Shown one piece after another: positions 17,728 to 25,390 of a DNA stretch of 43,947 nt. Under the pieces are notes generated by a model. The model did not search any database and was not told where the DNA came from. It saw nothing but the letters and a program-made list of their open reading frames with translations. The position numbers were made by a program, and so were the translations under genes. Source of the DNA: an uncultured Clostridium sp. (GTDB lineage Bacteria > Bacillota > Clostridia > TANB77 > CAG-508); the NCBI GenBank assembly GCA_947303785.1, contig CAMYZH010000009.1, positions 1-43,947 of the forward strand. Reading direction: 5' to 3'. Each line of letters starts with the position of its first letter. Positions within the stretch are counted from its first letter, which is position 1.

Positions 17728-18021
17728 TTATTTTTCCATACATCCACCAATCAATTGCACTCCATCCACAAACCCATTCCTATAATACTTCTCATTCCAA
17801 TAAAAAATATAATCCATAAAATTTTCATCCAATTTACTTAATTGTTTCTGCACATATTTTTTATTTTCCTTAGGAACATTCCTTAAAATATTTGCAGAAA
17901 TCTCATCAAAATAAACAAAATGCTTTCTATCTTCATTACATTTTAATGATGCCAAATCATCCTCTCTAAACATTAACCATTCCTTCAAAATATCCTCATT
18001 AACTTCTCTAAAATTATTCAT
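17728..18021 (-). CDS. Small hypothetical protein, paralogue of its neighbour (copy A)
   Basis: A 97-residue protein, first gene of a two-gene minus-strand operon. ATG 18021 has GGAGG eight nt upstream; the in-frame ATG at 18036 has no such site. Aligning with copy B, LKEWLMFREDDL matches IKQWINFRDNEF, and WNEKYYRNGFVDGVQL matches YNEKYYQAGFADCLNL, with an FDE/FND...ILRNV/ILRYV block between. It is predicted helical and cytosolic. I do not recognise the family. Similar small proteins occur singly in Clostridia as far as I recall, with no assigned role. Confidence 0.7.
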   Translation of the reverse strand: MNNFREVNEDILKEWLMFREDDLASLKCNEDRKHFVYFDEISANILRNVPKENKKYVQKQLSKLDENFMDYIFYWNEKYYRNGFVDGVQLIGGCMEK

Positions 18022-18438
18022 AACAAAAACCTCCATAAAAATTAAAATTTTAATAGCAAAAATTGCTTTTCAAAAATTCAGCAAATACAAAATTTCAATA
18101 CGAACACACGTACATTACCTATTGGGAAAAAATTGGGTAATAAACCCTCAAAAAATGCCCTAAAAATGCACAAATGTTCTTAAAGCCAAAATCAATAAAT
18201 ATACTGAAATACCAACAAAAACTCCAATTTTCACAAAGGTACAAAAAGCCGTCAACCGTTGCTCATAACCCGAAGGTCAAAACATAAAAAACAAAGAGAA
18301 AAAATATATAAAGAAATATAGCAACACCAGCGACATTATGATACAATAAAACATAATTAAAGACCAAATACAAACTATTAAGTAGCGAAAGAAAAACAAT
18401 AGAAGAAAAGAAAATAAAACAATAAAGGAGGAACATTA
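18022..18438. other. 417-nt non-coding stretch with a tRNA-like fragment
   Basis: I see no gene here. ATTACC (about 18114-18119) and GGTAAT form a weak hairpin that could belong to the leader of the minus-strand pair. A piece of initiator tRNA sequence lies at 18261-18278. The rest is AT-rich without clear promoter boxes. The sequence right before 18439 provides AAAGGAGG for the ABM-domain gene. Confidence 0.5.
18261..18278 (+). other. 18-nt fragment matching the initiator tRNA-Met anticodon arm
   Basis: GCTCATAACCCGAAGGTC is the conserved anticodon loop, 3' anticodon stem and variable loop of bacterial initiator tRNA (anticodon CAT). The preceding GCCGTCAACC only loosely resembles the tRNA, and no T arm or acceptor end follows, so this is not a gene. 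tRNA fragments of this kind are often the displaced half of an integration (att) site. It lies at the junction between defence genes and housekeeping genes. Confidence 0.45.
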
Positions 18439-18765
18439 ATGGCTTTTACTATAAATATTTATTATACTGGAACAAACGGTTCAGCCAAACAATTTGCAGA
18501 AGAAATGACATCATCAGGAATAGTAGATGAAATTAGAAACAAAAACGGAAATCTAAGATATGAATACTTTTGTCCATTAAACGATAGTGAAACGATTTTA
18601 TTAATAGATAGTTGGTCAGATCAAGAGGCGTTAAACGAACATCACAAATCAGAAACAATGAACAAAATAATAACTTTGAGAAATAAATATGATTTACACA
18701 TGAAAGTTGAAAGATACAGTTTAGAAGAAAATAATGAAAATGACCAAAAATATATAAAAGAATAA
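18439..18765 (+). CDS. ABM-domain protein, putative quinol monooxygenase
   Basis: A 108-residue protein with the antibiotic biosynthesis monooxygenase fold (dimeric alpha-beta barrel). Visible family traits are the RYEYFCPLNDSETILLIDSW strand pair and ALNEHHKSETMNKI, which supplies the usual His-rich helix. Related proteins act on quinones or other small redox compounds; the substrate here cannot be read from sequence. AAAGGAGG precedes the ATG. It is the first of four closely spaced genes, with an ICMT-like methyltransferase next. Confidence 0.8.
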   Translation: MAFTINIYYTGTNGSAKQFAEEMTSSGIVDEIRNKNGNLRYEYFCPLNDSETILLIDSWSDQEALNEHHKSETMNKIITLRNKYDLHMKVERYSLEENNENDQKYIKE

Positions 18766-18783
18766 AAAAATGTAGGTGAAAGT

Positions 18784-19455
18784 ATGAATATAAAATTGTT
18801 TTTACATGCAATAATAAAATATATATTAGGAGTATTAATTATAGGATCTTTAATATTTATTCCTGCAAACTCTTTTGAATACTGGAATGGGTGGCTATTT
18901 ATGGGATTGCTATTTATTCCAATGTTTGTTGCGGGAATTGTTTTGATGTTCAAAAATCCAGAATTATTGAAAAAAAGGCTAAACTCCAAAGAAAAAGAAA
19001 AAGAACAAAAACTAGTTTTGATATTAAGTGGAATAATGTTTTTGACAGGTTTTATCATTGCTGGATTAAACTTTAGAAATAAATGGACAGAAATACCTAA
19101 TATTGTTGTAATTATATCAGCAATTTTATTTGTACTTGCATATATATTATATGCAGAAGTTTTGAGAGAAAATATGTATTTATCTCGAACTATTGAAGTG
19201 CAAGATAACCAAAAAGTAATTGATACAGGTTTATATTCAATAGTAAGACATCCAATGTATGCGATAACTATTTTATTGTTTTTAACAATGCCTCTAATTT
19301 TAGGCTCAATTATTTCTTTTTTGATTTTTTTAGTTTATCCTTTTATCATAAGAATAAGAATAATAAATGAAGAAAAAATATTAGAACAAGATTTAAAAGG
19401 TTATTCGGAGTACAAGAAAAAAGTTAAATATAGATTAATTCCATTTTTGTGGTAA
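18784..19455 (+). CDS. Integral membrane methyltransferase of the ICMT/PEMT family
   Basis: A 223-residue membrane protein with about five hydrophobic segments. The C-terminal part has the isoprenylcysteine carboxyl methyltransferase-like signature: YSIVRHPMYA (about 154-163), which contacts S-adenosylmethionine, and RIINEEKILEQDL...YSEYKKKVKYRLIPFLW at the end. Bacterial members methylate lipids or small molecules that have rarely been identified. The gene lies 18 nt after the ABM-domain gene with its own GGTGAAAG site, in the same transcription unit. Confidence 0.8.
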   Translation: MNIKLFLHAIIKYILGVLIIGSLIFIPANSFEYWNGWLFMGLLFIPMFVAGIVLMFKNPELLKKRLNSKEKEKEQKLVLILSGIMFLTGFIIAGLNFRNKWTEIPNIVVIISAILFVLAYILYAEVLRENMYLSRTIEVQDNQKVIDTGLYSIVRHPMYAITILLFLTMPLILGSIISFLIFLVYPFIIRIRIINEEKILEQDLKGYSEYKKKVKYRLIPFLW

Positions 19456-19472
19456 TAAAAAGGAGGTGGAAA

Positions 19473-20006
19473 ATGAATAAAAAGCTAGTTATATGTGCTA
19501 TTGGAGCAATTATAGTAATTGTAATACTTGTTGCTTTTTTTTTAAACAATTCAAATAATACAACTGAATCGACGCAAAATCAAATTCCAGAAAACTCAGA
19601 AAAGAGTAAAGAAATCCATGAGGATAAAGTCCAAAATCAGGAGGATAATACAGATATGATAAAAATTAAGGTTAATAACGAAGTTTTAGAAGTAAAGCTG
19701 GAAGAAAATGAGGCCACCAAAAGTTTAGTCAAAATACTAAAAAATGGCGATATTTCAGTTGATGCAAAAGAGTATGGAGGATTTGAAAAAGTTGGAGATC
19801 TAGGAATAAATTTGCCAAGAAATGATACAAAAATGACTACATCAGCTGGAGATATAGTGTTATATCAAGGGAATCAAATTTCATTGTTTTATAATTCAAA
19901 CTCATGGAGTTATACAAAGCTTGGCAAAGTTCAAAATGTGACAACAGAAGAATTAAAGGATGTATTAGGTTCTGGAGATGTAACTTTAATCCTAAGCATA
20001 GATTAA
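19473..20006 (+). CDS. Membrane-anchored cyclophilin-like domain protein
   Basis: A 177-residue protein with an N-terminal membrane segment (about 5-27), a Ser/Asn/Glu-rich linker, and a cyclophilin-like beta-barrel (about 60-175). The domain shows the family pattern YGGFEKVGDLGINLPRND, AGDIVLYQGNQISLFYN and SWSYTKLGKV. These small bacterial domains are not proven isomerases. ATG 19473 is chosen over GTG 19449 because AGGAGGTG sits just before it. It follows the methyltransferase by 17 nt and is probably exported to the outer face of the membrane. Confidence 0.75.
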   Translation: MNKKLVICAIGAIIVIVILVAFFLNNSNNTTESTQNQIPENSEKSKEIHEDKVQNQEDNTDMIKIKVNNEVLEVKLEENEATKSLVKILKNGDISVDAKEYGGFEKVGDLGINLPRNDTKMTTSAGDIVLYQGNQISLFYNSNSWSYTKLGKVQNVTTEELKDVLGSGDVTLILSID

Positions 20007-20061
20007 AAAATGAAAAGTAGTATTAATATAAAAGTAAAAAAAGTCAAGGAGGTATATAATA

Positions 20062-21057
20062 ATGGAAAAAACAAATTATACTTTAGAATGGGATAAAGTG
20101 TTTCCCAAAAGTGAAAATGTAAATCATAAAAAAGTAACATTTAAAAATCACTTTGGAATTACACTAGTAGCTGATATGTATGAACCAAAAGATTATAAAG
20201 GATTGCTTCCTGCAATAGCAGTATGTGGGCCATTTGGAGCTGTTAAAGAACAGTCTAGCGGATTATATGCTCAAGAAATGGCCAAAAGAGGATTTTTGTC
20301 AATTGCATTTGATCCATCATTTACAGGGGAGTCTGGGGGAGAAGTAAGATATATGAATTCTCCAGATATAAATGTTGAAGATTTTCAATCTGCGATTGAT
20401 TTCCTTTCAAATTTAGAAAATGTTGATAGTGAAAAGATTTCTATAATTGGTATATGTGGCTGGGGTGGAATGGCCCTTCAAACAGCATGTATAGATACAA
20501 GAATAAAAGCAACAATTGTTTCTACGATGTATGATATGTCAAGAGTTTCAGGAAATGGATATTTTGATGAGGAAGATAGTGAGGAAGCAAGATATAATAA
20601 AAGAGTAGCAATAAACAACCAAAGAACATTGGATTTTAAAAATAAAGAATTTAAATTAGGTGGAGGCGTAATAGACCCACTACCTGAAGATGCTATGCAG
20701 TTTGTAAAAGATTATTATGCATATTATAAAACGCCTAGGGGGTATCATAAAAGAAGTTTGAACTCAAATGGCGGCTGGAATATAACTGCGGGAACATCAC
20801 TTTTGAATACACGATTATTATATTATTCAAGAGAAATAAGAAGTGCAGTATTGATAATTCATGGAGAAAAAGCACATTCATATTATTTTGGAAAAGATGC
20901 TTATGAAAATATGATTAAGGACAGCAAATATGCTGGTAATAAAGAATTTCTATCAATAGAAGGTGCTAGTCATTGTGATTTATATGATCAAAAAGAGATT
21001 ATTCCTTTTGATAAAATAGAAGAATTTATTAGAAAAAATATAGAAAGGGCAGAATAA
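20062..21057 (+). CDS. Alpha/beta hydrolase with a Cys nucleophile elbow
   Basis: A 331-residue soluble hydrolase of the YcjY / dienelactone-hydrolase-like group. The core strand and elbow read IIGICGWGG (128-136), so the nucleophile position is Cys132 in place of the common Ser. GASHCDLYD near the C-terminus supplies the catalytic His, and VLIIHGEKAHS marks the acid-bearing strand region. AAGGAGG precedes the ATG. It ends the four-gene cluster at 18439-21057 and faces a bidirectional terminator. Substrate unknown; a small ester or lactone is the family expectation. Confidence 0.8.
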   Translation: MEKTNYTLEWDKVFPKSENVNHKKVTFKNHFGITLVADMYEPKDYKGLLPAIAVCGPFGAVKEQSSGLYAQEMAKRGFLSIAFDPSFTGESGGEVRYMNSPDINVEDFQSAIDFLSNLENVDSEKISIIGICGWGGMALQTACIDTRIKATIVSTMYDMSRVSGNGYFDEEDSEEARYNKRVAINNQRTLDFKNKEFKLGGGVIDPLPEDAMQFVKDYYAYYKTPRGYHKRSLNSNGGWNITAGTSLLNTRLLYYSREIRSAVLIIHGEKAHSYYFGKDAYENMIKDSKYAGNKEFLSIEGASHCDLYDQKEIIPFDKIEEFIRKNIERAE

Positions 21058-21072
21058 TTTATTCCGCCCCTT
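21045..21072. terminator. Bidirectional terminator overlapping the hydrolase stop codon
   Basis: GGGC-A-GAATAA pairs with TTATTC-C-GCCC, and runs of A and T flank the stem. It sits between convergent genes and includes the TAA of the hydrolase. Confidence 0.7.
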
Positions 21073-21102
21073 CTTATATTTTTGTTTTTGAAAAAGTTTA
21101 AT

Positions 21103-21849
21103 CTATAATTCTTCTATAATAATATTGTATATATACCCATCATCATTATATTCTGCTGTAACTTTATATTTTTCAGAAGATTTAATTTTTGATTTTAATG
21201 TTCTAAATATTTCAATTGCAGAATTTACTTTTTTTGAATCATTATTAGCTTTTTTATTTACATTAACATTAGCAGCCTTACAAGCTTCTTCTAATTCATC
21301 ATCTAAAGAAAAACCAGAAATATTTTTTACTTCTATACTGATAAATCTACCTTTATTTCCAATATTAGATAGATTTGAATCAATGATTTTAGATATTAAT
21401 GAAGATACATCTGAACCATTAACTGAATTATCTATATATTGTTCAATTTCATAGTTATAGTCTTCCCTTTCAAAGTTAACTATCTGAGTTTTTATCGATT
21501 CTGCTTCTGATAAAACTCGGTTTGTTGCACCTTTTGTAAGATGTGCACCACAGCCAATCAACAAAACGATTGGTAAAACAAAAATCAATAAAAATGCAAT
21601 TACACTCCCAATTACAATTGCTACAATTGCTCCAGTGCTTAACTTTGTACTACTAGAATTAGTGTTAGAATTATTATTTGAAGTACTACTATTTTCTGCA
21701 TTAGATGGAACACTTGCTGGCCCAGATAAAATAGAATCTACATTATCTACTTCATTAAAATATTCATTTTCTTGCTGATTTTTTGAACCACAATAAGGAC
21801 AAAATTTTGAGTTATTATCAATTTCTTTTCCACAATTTTTACAAGTCAT
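21103..21849 (-). CDS. Zinc-ribbon membrane protein
   Basis: A 248-residue protein starting with a zinc ribbon, CKNCGKEIDNNSKFCPYCG (3-21), followed by an Asn/Ser-rich linker, one membrane segment (about 74-97, rich in Ile, Val and Leu) and an extracytoplasmic domain of about 145 residues predicted mixed alpha/beta. Proteins of this layout are common in Clostridia, with no established role. GGAGG is present before the ATG. It lies just downstream of the L,D-transpeptidase gene on the same strand and may be its operon partner, which hints at envelope function. Confidence 0.75.
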   Translation of the reverse strand: MTCKNCGKEIDNNSKFCPYCGSKNQQENEYFNEVDNVDSILSGPASVPSNAENSSTSNNNSNTNSSSTKLSTGAIVAIVIGSVIAFLLIFVLPIVLLIGCGAHLTKGATNRVLSEAESIKTQIVNFEREDYNYEIEQYIDNSVNGSDVSSLISKIIDSNLSNIGNKGRFISIEVKNISGFSLDDELEEACKAANVNVNKKANNDSKKVNSAIEIFRTLKSKIKSSEKYKVTAEYNDDGYIYNIIIEEL

Positions 21850-21903
21850 ATTTATTCCTCCATTTTTTATTTTTATATAAATATCAATAAATAGTGTCTT
21901 ATA

Positions 21904-23142
21904 TTAAGGCTGCTCTGTTTCAATATTTGTCGAAGGCGAAGATGCTGGCATTGCTGAAGGCGAAGACGATGATGATGGTGATGGTGATACTGGTGGTGTT
22001 GATGATGATGGCAATGATGATGGAGATGATGAAGGAGATGCTGTTGGTGTTACTGATGGCGTTAAAGATGGCGTTGCCGATGGTGTTGGTGACATCGAAG
22101 GTGAAGATACTGGCTCTTGGTTTGAAGATGGCGAAACATCATCATTTATATTAGGACTAGTTTTAGTATTAGCAGATGAGCTTTCATTTGGAGATGAGCT
22201 TTCAGTAGGTGATAAAGAATTATCAGTATTTGTATTTTCCACTGATGAAGAATCATCTGATACTTGTCCTTCACTTGTTTCATCTTTTGAGAATGAGTTT
22301 ATGTCTGAGGAGTTTTCAGAATTTTTCCATGGGCTGTTTTGATCTGGATCTGTAGGATCCCAATCACGATTTTCTAAGTTTGATGATATTTTCTGCATAC
22401 CAGGTTTTCCAAGAGGCCCAGGATCTGAAGCTGAATAAAATTCAACAATAGTACCACTTCCAATATTATCATAAATCCATTTAGCATCTGCTACACAAAG
22501 CCTAACACATCCCATTGAGCAACTTGTTCCTAATTTGTCAAATTCCCAATATTCTAATGAAGCAGGATCTCCATATCTTAAATATGGAACTGAATGAAAT
22601 AAAATATTACCTACAATTTTTGTACTATATTGACCGTGAACTCCTCCGAATAGTCGAATCCAACGAGCTTTATATCCTGTTTGATATCTACCAGAATTTG
22701 GTGTCGCTCTACCTGTAGAACAAACCATTGCTTTTACTGGAATGGTGTAATTTCCTTCAGAATCTTTTGAATAAATAGTAACTACATTTGCAGAATTATT
22801 AATTTTTATGTAATAAGGATTTACATTTTTTACTGCAGGTGAAGGGGAGTTAGTTTGAGCAGGTTTAGTATCTAAATTTTCAGTTTTAATTTCTTCTTCA
22901 TTGAAATCTTCAATAGAAACTTCTTCTTCTTCAGCTTCACCTTGATAATTTCTAGCTTTTATAGTTTGAATTTTTTGTTTAGCAATTTCAGAATTTTCTA
23001 ATTCTTTTAAAGAATTTTGATTTGAAGAATCTGAAGAAGTCTTACTTTTAGCTACATTTGCAGATACTAAACAAATAGACATAATGATTATAGCCATGAT
23101 AAATAAAACAACTATTAATTTCCATTTATTTAAATTTTTCAT
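21904..23142 (-). CDS. L,D-transpeptidase (YkuD) with long Ser/Pro/Thr-rich tail
   Basis: The enzyme forms 3-3 peptidoglycan cross-links or related bonds outside the cell. Residues about 6-28 form a membrane anchor, a charged linker follows, and the YkuD domain spans about 110-245. It carries the essential His in NILFHSVPY and the catalytic Cys in SCSMGCVRL, with Met in place of the common second His. The last 130 residues are low-complexity SPSP-type wall-spanning sequence. ATG 23142 is preferred because AAAGG precedes it; the longer reading from 23337 would overlap the hslO gene. No sortase motif is seen at the end. Confidence 0.88.
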   Translation of the reverse strand: MKNLNKWKLIVVLFIMAIIIMSICLVSANVAKSKTSSDSSNQNSLKELENSEIAKQKIQTIKARNYQGEAEEEEVSIEDFNEEEIKTENLDTKPAQTNSPSPAVKNVNPYYIKINNSANVVTIYSKDSEGNYTIPVKAMVCSTGRATPNSGRYQTGYKARWIRLFGGVHGQYSTKIVGNILFHSVPYLRYGDPASLEYWEFDKLGTSCSMGCVRLCVADAKWIYDNIGSGTIVEFYSASDPGPLGKPGMQKISSNLENRDWDPTDPDQNSPWKNSENSSDINSFSKDETSEGQVSDDSSSVENTNTDNSLSPTESSSPNESSSANTKTSPNINDDVSPSSNQEPVSSPSMSPTPSATPSLTPSVTPTASPSSSPSSLPSSSTPPVSPSPSSSSSPSAMPASSPSTNIETEQP

Positions 23143-23217
23143 ATATAAACCTTTCATTTTGTTATTTCTATAAACAATCAAATTATAACATAAATTATAT
23201 AATATATAAATGTTTTG

Positions 23218-23245
23218 TTGAAAAAAACATAAAAAGTGGTATAAT
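23218..23245 (+). promoter_or_regulatory. Promoter of hslO
   Basis: TTGAAA (23218-23223) and TATAAT (23240-23245), spacing 16 nt, lie 47 nt before the hslO start codon. Confidence 0.65.
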
Positions 23246-23291
23246 AAAAAAGCTATGAACTCATATACAATAGATGGAAAGGAAATATTAA

Positions 23292-24167
23292 ATGGATAAA
23301 GTAAAAAAATATTTAGCATATGATGGTAAAGTTGCAATTAGTGTAATTGAATCTACAAAGTTAGTTAATGAAGCAAGAAAAATTCACGATTTAACCCCTA
23401 CCGCAACTGCCACTCTAGGAAGACTTCTTACAGGAACAGTTCTAATAGGTGCAGATTTTAAAAATGAAGATGATACTGTAACTGTACAAATAAAAGGAGA
23501 TGGTCCAGCAGGATCAATGATCGCGGTTTGTGATTATGGGCCTATAATCAGAGGATATATACAAAATCCACATATTGAACTAGAAACAAATGAAGAAGGA
23601 AAAATAGATGTTGGCGGTGCTGTAGGACATAGTGGATATTTAAACATTATTAAAGATACTGGGCTTAAAGAACCATATGTAGGAATTGTTCCATTAGTTA
23701 GTGGAGAAATTGCAGAAGATTTTGCAAGATATTTTGCAGAGTCTGAACAAAAAAAATGCGCAATCGCCCTTGGTGTCTTGGTTAACAAAGATGGAGTAGA
23801 AAGAGCAGGAGGATACTTAATCTCGCTAATGCCAGACGTTACAGACGAAATTGTAACAATTCTTGAAGAAAATGTAAAAAAAGTGCCTTCAATTAGTAAA
23901 ATTTTATCTGAAAATAAGAATTTAGATGAAATTGCACAAATAATTTCAGGTGATGAAAACATAAAATGCATTCAAGATTCCATTGCTCCAAAATATAAGT
24001 GTAATTGTAGCTCAAAAAGGTTTGAAAGAGGGTTAATTTCCCTAGGGAAAAAAGAACTTGAGGATTTAATAGAATCAGAAGAAAATATTGAAACTGTATG
24101 CCATTTTTGTAATAAAAAATACATTTTTGACAAAGAAAAAATCCAAAAAATTATCGAAACACTATAA
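23292..24167 (+). CDS. hslO: Hsp33 redox-regulated chaperone
   Basis: Hsp33 holds unfolding proteins under oxidative stress. The 291-residue protein has the full N-terminal domain, with the ATATLGRLLTG motif early and VQIKGDGPAGSM after it, and the C-terminal zinc redox switch, CNC near 237-239 and CHFC near 270-273, whose four Cys bind zinc when reduced. Length fits the family. GGAAAGG lies before the ATG. It has its own promoter and is divergent from the L,D-transpeptidase gene. Confidence 0.95.
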   Translation: MDKVKKYLAYDGKVAISVIESTKLVNEARKIHDLTPTATATLGRLLTGTVLIGADFKNEDDTVTVQIKGDGPAGSMIAVCDYGPIIRGYIQNPHIELETNEEGKIDVGGAVGHSGYLNIIKDTGLKEPYVGIVPLVSGEIAEDFARYFAESEQKKCAIALGVLVNKDGVERAGGYLISLMPDVTDEIVTILEENVKKVPSISKILSENKNLDEIAQIISGDENIKCIQDSIAPKYKCNCSSKRFERGLISLGKKELEDLIESEENIETVCHFCNKKYIFDKEKIQKIIETL

Positions 24168-24206
24168 AAAATCCTCAAATGTTACTTAATTGAAATTTTA
24201 ATGTAA

Positions 24207-24236
24207 TTGACTTAGGATAATAAGAACAACTATAAT
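24207..24236 (+). promoter_or_regulatory. Promoter of the 218-residue hypothetical gene
   Basis: TTGACT (24207-24212) and TATAAT (24231-24236) with an 18-nt spacer, 35 nt before the GTG start. Confidence 0.65.
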
Positions 24237-24271
24237 GAGTTCACTTTAAAAACACAAGAGGAGAGAAAAAA

Positions 24272-24928
24272 GTGGAAGAGATAATCGAAAGAAAAAAATT
24301 GGATGTTAAAAAAGAATTGAATTTTATAAATAGCGAAACTATTTTCGAATATGAGAAAACAGTTGAAAATTTTGATATGAGTAAAGTTAAAGCATATACG
24401 ATTGAAGATAACAGTAAAACAGTGTGCTTGCTATTTTATTGTAGTGACTTTTTTGCAATTAATAGAGTCAATTTTAAAGATGGATTTGAATATGATGAAA
24501 AGAAGGCTTTTGGATTATCTGAAAATTTAAATTATAGAATAAAAAAGATTCCTAATGTAGCTAAAACAAGAAAAATATTAAATATAGAAGACATTGAAAC
24601 AAGAATTTATGATATTTCTGAATATATCGTTCTACTAAAAAAAGAAGAAATAAAAGTATTAAAAGTAAATAGTCCAAGTGATTTAAAGGAAACTGAGTTA
24701 AAAGAATATTCATTAGACTTTATGGAATTATCTAAATTAGTAAATGACTTAGAAATCGAAGAAGAGGAAAGATTAAGAGAAGAAAGAAATATAAAAAATA
24801 AATTTATAAAATTGGCTAATAGAGCAAAAGCATTATTTATTGATTTGAAGAATAAATTAATTAGAACAAATCAAATTAATATGCTTTCAGATGGAAAACA
24901 AAGTATTTTTGATAAAGAGGAAAATTAA
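24272..24928 (+). CDS. Hypothetical protein, charged, with C-terminal coiled coil
   Basis: A 218-residue protein that I do not recognise. It starts with GTG, with GAGGAGAG seven nt upstream. The first 130 residues look alpha/beta (KTVCLLFYCSDFFAINRVNF is the clearest strand pair), and residues 150-200 form a Glu/Arg/Lys-rich coiled coil. There is no signal peptide or membrane segment. It is a monocistronic gene between its own promoter and a good terminator. Base composition is like its neighbours, so there is no sign of recent transfer. Confidence 0.7.
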   Translation: MEEIIERKKLDVKKELNFINSETIFEYEKTVENFDMSKVKAYTIEDNSKTVCLLFYCSDFFAINRVNFKDGFEYDEKKAFGLSENLNYRIKKIPNVAKTRKILNIEDIETRIYDISEYIVLLKKEEIKVLKVNSPSDLKETELKEYSLDFMELSKLVNDLEIEEEERLREERNIKNKFIKLANRAKALFIDLKNKLIRTNQINMLSDGKQSIFDKEEN

Positions 24929-24940
24929 AATAGTAAAACT

Positions 24941-24981
24941 AAAGTGAACCTAAAAATGTTTAACATGAAGGTTCATTTTTT
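24941..24981 (+). terminator. Terminator after the 218-residue hypothetical gene
   Basis: AAAGTGAACCT pairs with AGGTTCATTTT (one G-T pair), with an inner ATGTT/AACAT stem, and runs into a T tract. Confidence 0.75.
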
Positions 24982-25007
24982 ATGCAAACTGAAATCAGCA
25001 ATTTATC

Positions 25008-25036
25008 TTGATTTTTAGCCAGAAAAGTTATATAAT
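25008..25036 (+). promoter_or_regulatory. Promoter of gatCAB
   Basis: TTGATT (25008-25013) and TATAAT (25031-25036) with 17-nt spacing, 27 nt before the gatC start. Confidence 0.7.
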
Positions 25037-25063
25037 TTACAAATATTGAAAGGAGCGGATTTT

Positions 25064-25351
25064 ATGCAAATATCAGATGAAGAAGTATTACATATTGCAA
25101 AACTTGCTAGAATAAATTTAAGTGATGATGAAATTCAAGATTACAAAAATAACTTAGAAGAGATTCTTGATTTTGCTAATACTATCAATCAAGTTAATAC
25201 TGATAATATTGGAGAGACAATAGGTATAAACGAAAATTATAATGTTTTTAGAAAAGATGAAATAATACAAGAAAGTAATAAAGAAGAATTACTTTCTAAT
25301 GCTCCAAGTCAAGATGACGGAATGTTTAGAATTCCAAAAGTTATCAACTAG
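25064..25351 (+). CDS. gatC: Glutamyl/aspartyl-tRNA amidotransferase subunit C
   Basis: GatC stabilises the GatCAB complex, which amidates mischarged Glu-tRNA(Gln) and Asp-tRNA(Asn). The 95-residue protein shows the family pattern EVLHIAKLARINLSDDEI near the N-terminus and the C-terminal SNAPSQDDGMFRIPKV. ATG 25064 is preferred over the upstream TTG at 25046 because AAAGGAG lies eight to nine nt before it. First gene of the gatC-gatA-gatB operon. Confidence 0.95.
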   Translation: MQISDEEVLHIAKLARINLSDDEIQDYKNNLEEILDFANTINQVNTDNIGETIGINENYNVFRKDEIIQESNKEELLSNAPSQDDGMFRIPKVIN

Positions 25352-25390
25352 GAAAACTAATAGATTATAATTGCGAGAGGAGAAAAAACT

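Noticed and set aside
18252-18300. A complete tRNA-Met gene
   Set aside because: Only the anticodon loop, half of its stem and the variable loop match. The D arm, T arm and acceptor stem cannot be folded from the flanking sequence.
21894-22154. Plus-strand open frame full of Met, Val and Leu
   Set aside because: It is the antisense of the Ser/Pro repeat tail of the L,D-transpeptidase. Its odd composition follows from the gatgatggtgat-like repeats, and it has no supporting start site.
23143-23337. Longer N-terminus for the L,D-transpeptidase from ATG 23337
   Set aside because: It would overlap the hslO promoter and start and add hydrophobic non-signal sequence. ATG 23142 has a ribosome binding site and gives a normal membrane anchor.
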